Shown piece after piece: positions 34,396 to 47,700 of a stretch of 64,000 nucleotides of DNA. Position numbers and translations under genes: made by a program. This stretch comes from Mesorhabditis belari (taxonomy: Eukaryota > Nematoda > Chromadorea > Rhabditida > Rhabditidae). The stretch spans positions 496,001 to 560,000 of the forward strand of contig CAUEEP010000938.1 in NCBI GenBank assembly GCA_958450365.1, read 5' to 3'. The notes under the pieces are model-generated. The model ran no database searches and had not been told where the DNA came from. It saw nothing but the letters and a program-made list of their open reading frames with translations. Position 1 is the stretch's first letter; the number at the start of each line of letters is the position of its first letter.

Positions 34396-34692
34396 TCAAA
34401 GGATGAAGAAATCAGAAACACAATAGAGTGTGGTTGTAGTAAATTCATTACCGTTCGTTTCGAAAAAATCGGTCTGCCATTCGTTGAACAGAAACAAGTA
34501 AATGGGAGAAAAAGAGAGAAATTGAGCCGTCACATGGGAGAGAGAGGGTTCGATCATTTGATCGACCCTAAAGAGTGCGCAAATAAACGTGAAAATCGTC
34601 GCTCCTTCTATCCACACAGATAGAGTTGATAAATTTTGTGTGAAGGATAGGTCATTAACGTGTTCGTTTAACGGATTAACCTTTGAACTCAT
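34396..34692 (-). CDS. unassigned 98-codon open frame, partly hydrophobic
   Basis: A single open frame starting MSSKVNPLNEHVND with a hydrophobic stretch around ATIFTFICALF. It could be an exon of a membrane protein or chance. No homologue recognised and no adjoining exon found. Confidence 0.2.
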   Translation of the reverse strand: MSSKVNPLNEHVNDLSFTQNLSTLSVWIEGATIFTFICALFRVDQMIEPSLSHVTAQFLSFSPIYLFLFNEWQTDFFETNGNEFTTTTLYCVSDFFIL

Positions 34693-35095
34693 TAGAAGTT
34701 CAATTTTGATGTAAAAGCTGTCTGTGGTTACGGTAAAAGCGTTTTGTGAAGACTAAACTTTATCGAACTTTAAAATGAAATATAAAAAGCACAAGCAGAG
34801 AACAAACGGGACTACATCTCCTAAATTGGCTAAAGGGTCTTTCTGAACCGGTTTAGATGAAGACCAAAAATGATAAAAATTAGACAGAACTCCGTCAAAG
34901 AACCAAGAAACATAAAACCTCTAGTATAAGGCATTTCCCAAAGAAATACAAGAGATAGGAAGCCTTGACCAAAAATCATTAACCAACTATAAATTTCGAC
35001 TGGTAATTGTTGAGGATTCGTCGTTGATCATGACGTTTGAGAGAGCTAAATTTAAAGCTTGGAACTTATACCAAATCTTGTACTCGAGATTTACC

Positions 35096-36441
35096 TTAAA
35101 ATGTGGCAGGATCGGGAGCTGGCTTTGTCTTCAGTCCAACCAAAAGTGATTTGATTTCTCCGATAGCTCGAGCAGGGTTTAAATGCTAAAATTTAACTTT
35201 GAAACATCAACCATTTTATCTTGATAGGCTTGTTTGAATCTAGCCTCAGAAAGTAACTCCAAGACTACATTTATCGGAAATGATCAAACCAACCTTTGGG
35301 CATGTCTTTGTGCAATTGAGAATCGTGTGGCATTTGAAAGCCGAATAGGCATCGTGCATGCGATGCAAGCGCTCAACTGCATAATCATCTCGAGAATCAA
35401 TGATCCACCTAAAAACGGGTTTTTAAAAATGTACATTTTATCAGTTAAATTTCTGTTTAGGAAAGCTACAAACCGGTAAGCTTGCATGAGAACAGCTGGT
35501 CCAAGGTATTTATCAGCGTTCCACCAGTAGGAAGGACAAGAAGTCGAGCAACAGGCGCACAAAATGCACTCATAGAGACCATCCTGAAATGGGAGAGATG
35601 CTTAAACTAATCAAATATGAACTTACAAGTCGTTCTCGTTCCTTAACACTCTGATGCATCTGCTTGTCACCCAAAGTCAGTTTATCCTTCTTTTGAATCC
35701 AGGGTTGAATAGAAGCGTATTGAGCATAGAAGAGATTCATGTCCGGAACGAGATCCTGAATACGTACCTATATTGAAAATCAGGCAATAGATACCTAGTC
35801 AAATAAAAAACCTAAGCCAGTAAAAATAAGAAATGTATAAAACTCCAGCCAACCTTCACCACAAACATATGCGGCAGTGGGTAAATTTTCGTGCTTTTGC
35901 TTGTGTCTTCTTCAATCTTGCAAATACACGCCAAAGTGTTCGTGCCGCCGATGTTCATAGCACACGAACCACAGATACCTGTAAACATAAAACGATTTAT
36001 TTTGCAAACAAATTTACCTTCACGGCATGAGCGCCTAAAGGTGAGTGTCGAATCGTCCTCGTTTTTGATTTTAATCAACGCATCGAGAATCATTGGACCG
36101 CATTTGTCCAAATCAACGTCATATTTCTACAATGATAATATTGACGTGGGTTAGATAAATTAAACCTGCATGTAAGGCTTTGCGCCGGGAGTCTCCGGGT
36201 TGTATCGATAAATCTCGAAGGTTTTGACCTAAATTGAAAACTATTTCTAGTAAAATCATGCTACCAACGCGACTTTATTTGGCTTAACGGGTACTTAAAG
36301 TTTTGCTCCAAACTAATAAAGCAATAGAAAAGCTTAGCACACTTAGAGTTTACCGTTTCCTAAAAATCTAAAACCCACCCTTTTCCCATGGGCCTTTGTC
36401 GAAGCGGAACGACAAAGCACAGCCGCCTGACGAGCAAGCAT
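35096..36441 (-). CDS. sdhb-1: succinate dehydrogenase iron-sulfur subunit, 271 aa
   Basis: Eight exons close exactly: 36379-36441, 36166-36228, 36018-36126, 35854-35978, 35627-35767, 35474-35583, 35294-35408, 35096-35185. The Arg-rich start [14 protein letters not shown] is a mitochondrial targeting peptide. All three iron-sulfur ligand clusters are present: [12 protein letters not shown] with a later LAC (2Fe-2S), [11 protein letters not shown] (4Fe-4S), and CHTILNC with TKTCPK (3Fe-4S). The tail [14 protein letters not shown] is typical. The product passes electrons from FAD to ubiquinone in respiratory complex II at the inner membrane. The presequence is shorter than usual (21 residues before the mature domain). 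Very sure. Confidence 0.96.
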
Positions 36442-36821
36442 CCTAAATGAAAATATGATCATGGCGCATATAAATAATTGTAAAACATCCAATTGAGTGT
36501 ACAAAATTTGGCTAAACCATAGAGAGCGCAAGCATAAAATACGGGAGGTCACATCTTTTCCTGCCAAAAATACAAACTACGGTAGCCTAGTCAGACCCGA
36601 AAGCCATCGATAGAAAGGTAAGTGTCTACATGAGAAAACTTTTCGGTCGACTTCAACCGTAGCTGTTAGATGTTGTAAAACCAAATGTAAATATAACATT
36701 TTATTACCAACCATTAAATTAATTTTATTACAAAAAAATTATACCCGTGTTTATAATCATGAAAGTTACAGCACCGGTTACATGTTACATGTTGCAAAGA
36801 TATAAACATAAGAATATGAGA

Positions 36822-39507
36822 TCAACATTGAGTCAAAAGTAGAGGGTTTTGCCGATTCTCGAGGCACTCGGGCTCAACCGATAAATGTTCAAAGTACTCG
36901 GGAGCGGTTTCAAATTCAAGTCCACATGTGAGACACATGCAATGTTCGGATACCTAAAAAATAACAAAATGAAGCTTTTCATAAACTATAGCCTTCGAAA
37001 AATAAAACACTTTGGTAATGCTGAATAAAACCCACCTTATTCTTACACTTTCCTAGGTCTATCACCGTTTCATCAGGCTCATCAACCGTTTCATCAATTT
37101 TTTGTAAGCTCAAAGATTGGTTAACGCATATTTCCCTAAAAAAAACTATTTTTTTTAAAAATTTATTCAATACTCACGCAAGTGTTGGAACATATTGCTC
37201 TCGAATCACTGGATCATCTTCGTTGTGAAAGTGATACTAAACATATTAAAGTAAAAGTTGAAATATGATCAATTACCGAGACAACTTGATAATGTTGCGG
37301 GTTGGGCAGCCTTTCCATGACAGCCAATCTGTCTTTTGCTTTACTTCTGTATCCAAGCGTAATAATCTTTTGCTCTAAAAACAAATACTGGAAATTTATC
37401 AACTTCACTAACCATTTTCAGGGTCAAAATCTCGTGGTTTACGTCTGACGCAATTGTGATTCTGGATAATTTCTAGTGACGGTGTATTTGTTTGACAGCT
37501 AAATAAAAAAATATGGGATTTAAGTATAATTTTAAAACATACTTATCGCAAAAATATGGAAACACTCGCGGAAATGGAAAGTAATAGACGTAGTGATTTC
37601 TGATCCGCGTAACCAAACTTCTCTTCACCACAATTCCTTGAAAAGGTTTGCACCTAAAAATGGCAGAACAGTCTTTGCTAAACAATTCGGGTTATTTTTC
37701 TAGTTTCGAGCTTTTAGAATTAATACTCGTAAACGCCTAAAAACTGCTCTTTTCGTAGCGACTCATGAGGTGGAACAGCTGACCACTTTGGCCCATTTAT
37801 TTTCTACATTACACTCAACAATTAGGTTTCTTCAAAAATTTCATTTTGTATTAATCTTCCATAAATATTCTATAAAACTTTTATAAAAAGCTTACCATGG
37901 AATTAAATGACGATATCCAGGGTGAATAAACCGAGTCCATTCACGAGGGCAGCTAGTCATCATTATTGTTCTCTTGCCTTCTAAAACAAAAAGCAATTAT
38001 TCAATTTTTGTAAAGCTTGATAAATAATAAAACTCGTAAATTACAAAACTCACGTTTTCCTTTTCGCTTCCTTGGTGTAAATTTGAAAGCAAATTTCTTC
38101 GGGTTGAACGGATACCTTCGTTTTTTCTTAGTTGGAGCTTTCAGTTGCAGTTTTGCAGGTGATACTTCTTTTTTCGCCTTTTCGTTAGCAGCAATGTTGC
38201 TTGAGAGGCTCGTCATATTGCTCGCTGCCATGATTGTGGGCACCGGTGGCAAAGGAGGAAGACGAGGTGGAACCAGTCTAAAGAAGTAGATAAATAAAAT
38301 ATTCTAGGTGCAAAAGGGAAAAGCAAAAGCAATTTGCAGTTCGCACAGATCGCCGAGTTTTCGTTAATTTCGAATCAATTGGCCGATAATCGGGTGAATC
38401 AAAGCAACTTGATCCTTATCACCCAATTTATTTAGAGTGCCCAGATTATCACTGGTTCTCATTTCAATCAATCTTTTCGACTAGGATATAAACAAGTGTT
38501 GATTTGCAAAGCTGCAGGAGAGCCAAGACCTTCAATTAAATGGTAGAAAATTGTAAAAAGAACTTTAGAAAGGTTTTCGAAATGTTAAACTACACAAAAT
38601 ACTGGTTTAATAATAATTAAGTAATAAATATTTATTTTATAGCTCATAACTAACATAACGATATCAAATTAAATAATTCACATTTGTTTACCATTTGATA
38701 CCATTTCCTCCTAAAATAAACAATCAATTAAGGTACAAGGAAGGTGCCGAAATACATTTGAAGCCAAATATTCATGTGAGTTGAAATCACCAAAATAAGC
38801 CATTTGACTTTAGTTCTATGAAAAGTTCTTGAGCGAGAATATCACGTGGAGCAAGTTGGAAATTGATCCAGCTACAATGGGAGATCAGGTACCGAGCAAC
38901 TTTTCTCAAAAGGCATTCATTTCAGGGAATCTACACTTGTGTCGCTAACAACAAATACGGAGTGATGTCTAAAAATTTCAAAGCCGATTACCTCCTTTAA
39001 TTGTAAATCAATAAATTTTTTTGGTATTGAACCCCGTGCACAAAAACCTTTCAAAAAGTCAAGCATCATATGGAGAAGATGTAGTAAAGATTTCTTCATT
39101 TCCTTTTGGCTACTAAACGTTCAAATAAGCAGACTATCTGTAAACTACAAGAAAATATCTATTTGGGGATCATAAAGGCTTAACAATGAAGCCAAAGCAT
39201 TTAAAGAGAGCAGAGAATAAGGGTACAGTTGCGGGAGAAAGCTCAGGTCTCGTAAAACTGAACCGGCCATCTGCGTCTCTAGGTCTAAACCGGAGAGGGG
39301 CGAACATTTTGCATCAAGTAGTCGCGTCGCGGCTTGGCGAGGCAGCCGAACAGAGCCAAGCCGCTGTTAACACTACTGCCCCAAAAAACCACTCAATTTC
39401 CTCACCCACTCCATTCCTTTAATGCTTTGAAATTCGCAAAAGTGCACGTACCTCTGTCCTTTCCAACTTGCTCGTCTTTCAAGTGTTAGTCGACGTATTA
39501 GCTTCAT
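36822..39507 (-). CDS. basic protein with C-terminal C2HC finger, 316 aa, unrecognised
   Basis: Nine exons close exactly: 39452-39507, 38054-38277, 37896-37980, 37543-37653, 37413-37498, 37277-37374, 37178-37236, 37036-37135, 36822-36953. The N terminus is basic (MKLIRRLTLERRASWKG), then Pro-rich, then two Lys/Arg clusters (KKKRRYPFNPKK, PRKRKGKR) that look like nuclear localisation signals. A middle region with many aromatics includes PREWTRFIHPGYR and YVYYFPFPRVFPYFCD. An acidic stretch precedes a final CMCLTCGLEFETAPEYFEHL...EC, read as a C2HC or degenerate C2H2 finger. It is probably nuclear. I recognise no family. Its 1.17-kb first intron contains a ZIG-like gene on the other strand. Structure is well supported by frame closure; function unknown. 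Confidence 0.75.
38436..39000 (+). CDS. ZIG-like immunoglobulin-domain gene, nested, 5' end unclear
   Basis: Four exons in frame (38436-38542, 38733-38775, 38814-38888, 38926-39000) encode one complete I-set Ig domain ending in a stop. Signatures are VLICKAAGEPRPSIKW (Cys and core Trp), NITWSKLEIDPATMGDQ and GIYTCVANNKYG (second Cys). Length and the short tail after the domain resemble the small secreted zig genes of C. elegans, which maintain axon position. The first exon with a signal peptide is not identified; a weak upstream exon around 38345-38390 is possible. The whole gene sits inside intron 1 of the opposite-strand basic-protein gene. Confidence 0.75.
39186..39422 (+). CDS. small hypothetical ORF, 78 aa
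   Basis: A single-exon frame beginning MKPKHLKRAENKG, rich in Ala, Ser, Asn and Arg, and GC-richer than its surroundings. It lies in the same intron as the Ig gene and close to the first exon of the opposite gene. No homologue or signal peptide recognised; could be a small disordered protein or chance. Confidence 0.3.
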   Translation: MKPKHLKRAENKGTVAGESSGLVKLNRPSASLGLNRRGANILHQVVASRLGEAAEQSQAAVNTTAPKNHSISSPTPFL

Positions 39508-39991
39508 TGTCACGATTTGCAAGCTTACTAAAATCAAAAAAAATTAGGCTGACTCTTTAAAAAGTTTTTGTACAAAGCAAAAATGAAAACTTTGATTTGG
39601 AATTGATTGCCAAATTTTCAATCAAAAAATTTGAAGATATTCAGTTACAAAACTGAATCCCTAATTAAGTGACGCAAATTTCCTTTAAAACTAATACTCG
39701 CGGGTGGCAAAACTCCCATCCTTTTTTCACAAAAGCAAAAGTATTTTTTCAAACTGTTTAACATTTTTTCAACGAGCGCTAAAGAAATTTGTGTAATTGA
39801 GGCTTTTTTTGGCAAAAATTTAAAGCTATTGCGAAATCGTGCAATCCGAATGAAGTGATGATGAATTTTCTTCACACCCTTTACCGAATTGTAAAAAATA
39901 CCTCCTTAATTTTGCTCCTTTTTTTGCTTCAACCTTTACAGTATCAAAACAAAGTCTGAAATTTAGATACGGGTTGCCAACTTTCAGCGTA

Positions 39992-40967
<976 letters not shown>

Positions 40968-41573
40968 ACCAAAGAGCTCACGTCATCACATACAATCATT
41001 TTTTCCTAACTTCGCCACTTTTCAGGTATGCATGAGAATCTTTAGTACGCTATCTTCTTTCTCTATTGTCAGCTTTTAAAAACTATCATGTCAAGTTTTT
41101 GTAGTCCACTATAAACTGTGAGCTCTTTGGCCTAATTTGTGATTTTGATCGAGAGAATGTTAGACCTGCTGTGAGCGTTTTTCTCTCTTGTATTCTATCA
41201 AGAATCCTGCCCCTCATGCCTACTATTAAATTGAGTGTGATTAATGTTACATATTCTACGAAATTCGTTATTATCGTTTTCTAGTTACCCGTTTCTTCTG
41301 TAACGACGATTTTGTGCGAATAGTGCTTTGAGTGTAACGGTTATGAAAGTCTTGGGTTCCGTTGTTCTTGATTTTATTAAAAATTTTCGTAACTATCCAT
41401 TCCCTTATAAAAATCACTGAATTTGTTGTCGATTAGCTTCTTGTGTCCTTGGGCACCCTTATTCGCATTCTTTCGTTTTTATTTGCAACTATATTTTTTG
41501 CTCACACGATTACAAGTTTTAAAAGCCCCACTTTGGCCAAAATGTGTGAGTGGTATAAGTTTTTTCTGGTTTC

Positions 41574-41579
41574 AATAAA
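41574..41579 (+). terminator. poly(A) signal of cdc-42
   Basis: AATAAA about 610 bases after the cdc-42 stop, just before the stop codon of the convergent LDL-A gene, so the two 3' ends nearly meet or overlap. Confidence 0.6.
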
Positions 41580-41600
41580 TTTCCAATTTATTTTGAACTA

Positions 41601-42247
41601 CTAGTGCACAATCTCTTTTCCTTCGACACGAGTGAGAGAAGTGAACAAGTTGCAAAAAGCTCCTTCATCCGAATTGTCTCTAGGAATTTGGATTTACGGT
41701 ATTTGGACGCAACTCACCGACAGTCTCGTTTTCCATTGCAAACAAGTTTGGGAGCCACACATCCACCATCTCTGCATGCAAACCATTTCGATAGACATCC
41801 GCCAGCACCCAATGGAAAAGAGCCCTCCATGTGGACCTAGTTTTGATCACAAGTCGCATATTAGCAAAAGCTAAGACTGGTCCAGTTAGCTACCTAATCC
41901 TTTAGTAGGAAAATAGGTAGAAGTGGACCTCTTTATACCTTTCTCATTGATCTTTTGCAAATTTTTGGATCCTCATCCGATTTGTCAACACAATCAACTC
42001 GTCCATCGCACATCCACCTAATCTTTGAAGTTCAATGCTTCACTTTTGTCAAACCTTTTATCAATACATTGCATTTCATCTCGACATTTTGTGAAACCAG
42101 CAGGAGCACATCTAAATCTTCAATTATTCTATTAAAAAAATCCAATTTTTACTCGATTTTTGAATCTTCAGCCTTTTCTGTCGTCTTCACATAGGAAATA
42201 TTGCATAAAAGAATAAAAAGCTTTATGATGAGTGTAAACAATTTCAT
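41601..42247 (-). CDS. small secreted protein with two LDL-receptor A domains, 142 aa
   Basis: Five exons close exactly: 42153-42247, 42055-42111, 41939-42017, 41718-41836, 41601-41679. Residues 1-20 or so are a signal peptide (MKLFTLIIKLFILLCNISYV). Domain one runs ECAPAGFTKC to DKSDEDPKIC and domain two CLSKWFACRDGGC to DNSDEGAFC, each with six Cys and the calcium-binding CDG/NGxxDCxDxSDE pattern. No transmembrane segment follows, so the product should be secreted. The second domain is the more canonical. It is convergent with cdc-42. I do not know a named orthologue; the open frames on the plus strand here are antisense shadows. Confidence 0.82.
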
Positions 42248-44724
42248 CGGTTTGGAATGCTTTTGAAAGGAGCACAATGGAGAAGAGTTGGGGTTTCTGA
42301 GGGGAAATCGAACGAAATTTGATACACTTTTTCAGATAATGTTTAAATTTAAGGCAAAATGGGAATTGAGTAGTTTGACCAATGAACTACTGCCCAAAAT
42401 TTGAGCTAAGTTTAATACAAATTATAGTTAAGGCAAAAAATTTGGGATTTTAGTCGATTGTTCCCTCTTTTTCCAGAGTCCAACCCACAGGCAATGAATT
42501 GCGCAAAGATTCGAATTCACTCCGGTGATTGGGCTATGGAAAGTTTTAGGAAAAAAAACAAACTATAACTAGAAATATTGTTTCAGACAATATTCGGCAT
42601 CATGGCTCTTTGGTGGCAAATGAAAATTTTGAGCAGTACGACTCTTTATCATCGTCTTATCTAATCATTCAAATTTTCTTTTGTGGATGGCCTTTGATGA
42701 GGCGGGGTTTTTTTGGGAACAATCTACTACAGCGTGCTCAATAATTACCCGAACTCGGGATTTTAAGTGTAACTCAGCACTCAGATATGCAATCATCTCC
42801 CGCTTTGTTTTAATAGGAAATTTAAATATTTCCCTACGGCGGATTCTTAGGTTTAACGAAAAAACTTTTTTTTGCGTCTTTTGACGACTTTTTTGACGCC
42901 GCACTTGTTTTTAGAGGATTTAACAAAAATTTTGGTGATCATGAACTGTTGGAAAGAGCAAAGAATCAGACTCTGTTGTGCATAGCAGCTACTACAAGAC
43001 TCTGAGTTACAAGAGCTACAAGAGCTACTGTGAGTTCCCATTTCTTATGTTCGTTTATTGTTTTCTTCAGCAATTTCCACCATAAGGTAATTTGTTTTAT
43101 TAAACCAAGTATCCAAAAAGAGAACAAAAGGGAAATCGAGTGATGACTGATAGAGGGAAAAAGAAAGGAACTAAACGATAGAAGATAGAAATTTCAACGA
43201 GAAATATGCGTGGCAAAGAGGGAAAAAGAAACTCTGACTCATCTTGATATCATTGTTTTTTTTGGGAGCTATTTTTTTCCGAATAGAGTCGATAAGTTTT
43301 TTTTTCCTTTTGCTTCAAGAAGAAATGACTAATAACTAAAGAAAAATAACAGAAAAGCCACCGAACCGATTGAAAGTGCTGAAGGAAATTTTTGGGGAAA
43401 AGGAAAAAGAAAAAAGGAAAAAATCACAGGCAAAATGAGGATAGAGGGGAAATTTTTGTAAAAGTCTAACAGAAAATTTATAAAATTCTATAATTCTCCA
43501 AAACAAGGCACTTAACGCGAGTTTTGTAGGGAATACAGACAACAAATTTTTTGATGTCAATTCAAGAAATGCAACAATCACCATAAGAATGTAATTTCAC
43601 AAAACAAATGACTAAAAAGAGATGAGTGACAAGAATTGCGCAGAGGAGAAAGGAGGGCTGAGGAATTATTCCGAGAAACGATTGGGGACCGGTTAAACGG
43701 GGAAATCGAGAGTGCGTGCTTTTTGTTCTTCTAAACGCTAGCTTTCTGGCAGATATGATGCTAGAATGGGCCAAGAAGTGTGCTAGAAAGCGCCCGTTTA
43801 CCGAGCACGATTTTGAAGCCAGCCTCAGTCACTACAATACACGGGAAACCGCAAAGAAGTCCACAAGACAGCAGCCAAGACTGAGCATTCTTTATTGAAA
43901 GTAAAAGATATTCAGCCGACAAGACTGAGTATTCTTCATTTAAAACAAAAGCGGGGTAGGCTAGTTTCCGCAACTTTTTTTTGCGCAACTGGGTCGTTTG
44001 CGCAACTCGGCATAACTTTCTTCTAAGTGGACTAATCTTTATGCTTTTGGTTTCATTTTGTAGATCTCAATAAGTTCAACAAAAATAAGACCAAAAGCAT
44101 AAAGATTGACCGACTTAGAAGAAAGTTATGCCGAGTTACGCAAACGACCCAGTTGCGCAAATGACCCTGTTGCGCAAACGACCCTGTTGCGCAAAAAAAG
44201 TTGCGGAAACTAGCCTACCCCACAAAAGCTATTCAGTCTGTATCCTTTAGCATACTGTAGTGAGACAAAAGGCTTTCCTTTTGTGTCCATCAATCAAAAA
44301 CATTTCAAATAAAACTCTGAAAAAGGAAACAAATCAGGACTATATATTTCTTTTATAATATTTCACCGAGGTATTCAAAGATTTGTGAATATGTGACAAG
44401 GCTTACAAAAAAAAACAAACAACAGCATCTAACCGGGCTTTTTTTTTGGAAAAAAAAAGAGAAATTTGGAATTGTCGAACAATCATTTCATAAATATCTT
44501 CAAAAATTCGACTTTCTCTTTTTGCTAAAATTTTGATCACAATTATTTTTTTTTTTTAAAACGAATCCTTTCATCTGGGGGAAAACGATAGATATAATAT
44601 GAAAATGAAAATGAAAATGAAAGAATGAAAGAGCTATCAGGGGAATCTTGTTTTGTACAATAATATAGTCTATCATACTATAACGATTGTTTAAAGCTTT
44701 CAAAGAAAATTTTTGGTGATTTCT
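42248..44724. other. intergenic, one MITE, no gene recognised
   Basis: Apart from the element at 43953-44221 I find no exon chain. A minus-strand stretch at 42470-42530 (ESLRNSLPVGWTLEKEG) looks faintly like the start of a WW domain but does not continue. Confidence 0.4.
43953..44221. mobile_element. fold-back MITE, hAT-like, with 8-bp target duplication
   Basis: Arms begin GGGGTAGGCTAGTTTCCGCA and end with its complement, around a centre near 44080. The 8-bp flanks ACAAAAGC (43945-43952 and 44222-44229) are identical, which is the hAT hallmark. Internal units TTGCGCAAACGACC repeat in the right arm. Noncoding. Confidence 0.88.
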
Positions 44725-47700
44725 CTAGACATGCGTCGTCTTCTTGATGCAGGAGTGGACTTGTTCGACGAAATCGGGGAAACACTCGTGCGCCAATTTG
44801 AACCAAATATCCTCCAACTCTTTGGATCTGAAAAATGTACCGTATTTTCTGGAATAGTAGTGCAGGCTGTAATAGTAGTGCAGGCTGTAATGGTAGTGCA
44901 GGCTGTAATGGTAGTGCAGTCTGTAATGGTAGTGCAGTCTGTAATAGTAGTGCAGTCTGCAATAGTAGTGCAGGCTGGAGGGGGGTTGAAAACTTTAACT
45001 TTAACTGAAAACTTTAACACTACTTTTCTCTATGTTTTTATCGGTAGGTCTACAAAATAGATTCTATATTTCTTTAATCAAATTTAATGTAGATTCTAAT
45101 AAAAGTAACCTTGAGTTGATTCAACTTTTACATCTTAAGTTATAGACCATTTCAGTGAATCGACCCTTTCAGGTTTCAGGCTGGAGGGGGGGTTGAAAAA
45201 ATAGTAGTGCACACTACTATTATAGAAAATACGGTATATAAAATTTATATAAAATTTGAAATGAAATCGTTTTGCCAGAATTTTGATCGAAAATTTGGGT
45301 TAAATAGAATGAATGAATTAATTGTAAATGTGGATTACCTCAAACTGACAGGCGTCGCCTCACCGTTGTGCACCGATTTGTTGTGCGAGACGAACGAGGT
45401 GTGCAAACCGAACCTGGAAGCTTTTTGAATTGTTTGGAAGCTTTAAAAGAATTCCCCAGTTTTTGCAAAATGTTTATCCATACTTTGGCTTGATCTAACC
45501 AAAAAAAGGATCTAAAATTTGGAGGAAAAGTACTGACTTTAGATCTGCGATCTGATTTAGATAAGCGATCTGACTTTAGAGTTTTATCTCTCAATTTCTT
45601 AAGATTAATTAGCCCAATCACTTTATTAGGTATCAAATGAAAGCTAAAAGTGCCCTCTATCCAGCTATAAAATAGTTAACAAGCTCTAGAAAAAGCTCTA
45701 GAAAAAGCTATAGTCCATCAAGCTTTAGCTACGCCAGTGACAAGCCGAGATCACAGAAAGAGCTCTAAATTTTACCAATCAAAAGTCAAGTCTAGATCTA
45801 GTTTCTGGCTCTTGTAGGCTATAGGCTATAGGCTCTTGTAGGCTATAGGTTCAAAGCCAAAACCTTAACTTTCTCTTTATATTCTTTAGAATCCAAGCAT
45901 TTCATTTTAATTCAGAAATCCTACTTGCTATTGCATCCGGAGCAACTCCACGCCCTTGGTCCATGGGAAACCATGTGTCGAAGGAGTTTCTGAGCGGTTC
46001 GATGTTTCGGATTGACAAGGCTGCCGCATTTCTGAAAATTGATGTTACAATTGTTAAGAAAAGTTCGAAAATGAAAAAAAATGCGAACCTTGCATGTCCA
46101 ATCTCCTTTATACGTCCATTCAGCATTCCTTTTTCGACGCTCCTCCTCATCGTAATCGCCTTCTTTTTTCGGAGTATCAAGTCGAAGAGCCTAGAAATAT
46201 TAAATATTAGTTTTCTCTCGGGTAAACGAATTTCCTATTACGTAATTTGTTCATCATAGAACTGATTCTAGATTCATAGAAAGTTCAAGTTTTAGAACTA
46301 ATAAACACATTGCTGATCACCTTTGCGTCAACGTTTCCCCATTCAGAGTGGGATTTTCTTTTCCCTGTTGTTCCTTCAGGCACTGGAGAAGTTCCATTCG
46401 AGTGCAACATATCGATCACTGAGCCCAGCGATTTACGAGATTGTTGTAGCTGAAAACTTTTTATAGTTATATTCATTTCTTTTTACCTTGCTATCAAGAA
46501 GCATTTGTCCAATAGTGATCTCTCCGCCATTTTGTATTGAAGTCGATGGGAAGAGTGAGGAGACAAGATGGACGAGATTTGATGGAATCGTTGTCGGATC
46601 GTGATCACTCAATTCAACACTGGGATTCGATCCGGCTGACGCGTTGAGGGCTGGCTGTAAAATCTTCCATAAACGTGTTCAAGGTTATCCCAGAGAAAAC
46701 TATTCTAGTGATTTAGATTCATTTTCCAACTCACATCACTCTCATCATGTGCCGAGATCCCACTTTGATCCAGATTTATATGAAGAGCTGATGTCTTTAA
46801 ATCAAACTCTTGTTGAGGAGATGGACTGCCAGAAGAAGTTGATGCTATCGATTGAGGCATTGTTGGAGCTAGAATCAAAGAACTAGCTGCTTTGAACTAG
46901 CTGCTTCTTTTCAAACCTGGCCTTTGCAATTGTTGAATAAGAGTGGGCAGATTTTGAAGTGATGTGCACACATCGGAGACATCAGCCATTTCTTGTTTCA
47001 CGACAAGATCATTTAACATATTGTTTTTTGGGAGGATCATCGTTTGCACATGCATTGGAGTAGCCGTCGATGTACATGGCTAAAAGGAAAGGATTGGTAA
47101 TGCATAGCATTACCAAAAAAGATTGGAAATCTTCCAATAAAAGAGCTCTTTTTAAAGCTAGATTTCCATCTGAACTTGAATCTGCTTACTTGATGTAATC
47201 TTTCTAAAGCGGATGGATTCGGAAACATTGATGTGGGCAAAGAACTCGGGGATGGTCGAGGCTCCGAGTCAGTGTCACCGCCTTCAATCTCAGCACCCTG
47301 AAGTATTCATTGCAAGAATATACATTGAATAGATTATAAATATAAAGAATCTATCATTTTCTCAACTAAAAATAAGACAAAAACGATAAGTTAAAGTGAA
47401 ATATACCTGAGCAGAGCTGGAACTGCCGGGCACCGTGCAGCCACACGCCTCCGAGATGTCATTGACCAGTTTAAACTCCGAGTAGTTGTTTTGGAACTGG
47501 ATTTTGATTGATTTTGATTGATTTCAATTAATTTCAACTAATTTCAAATGATTTCAACTGATTTCCACCACTTTTACCCCTTTTTTCGAAAAAATAAAGC
47601 ACCCTAAAGGGGTCGAGAGGGTAAAGGGATCGGGTGAAGGCAAGGTCACACAAAATGGTCAAGAAAAGGCTTTTTACAAAAACGAATTGGGTCATTTCCC

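Larger units (their letters stand above)
32712..35095. other. intergenic, no gene recognised
   Basis: Between the reductase start and the sdhb-1 stop I see only two unassigned open frames (33780-34178 plus, 34396-34692 minus) and purine-rich low-complexity sequence at 33500-33770. Confidence 0.4.

Noticed and set aside
35234..36154. Plus-strand frames of 81-87 codons
   Set aside because: Antisense shadows of sdhb-1 exons.
41604..41874. Plus-strand open frames of 78-80 codons after cdc-42
   Set aside because: They are antisense to the LDL-A exons, which explain the sequence better.
42470..42530. WW-domain-like start on the minus strand
   Set aside because: Only LPVGWTLEKEG is visible; the rest of the domain (second Trp, NH motif) is absent and no neighbouring exon continues.
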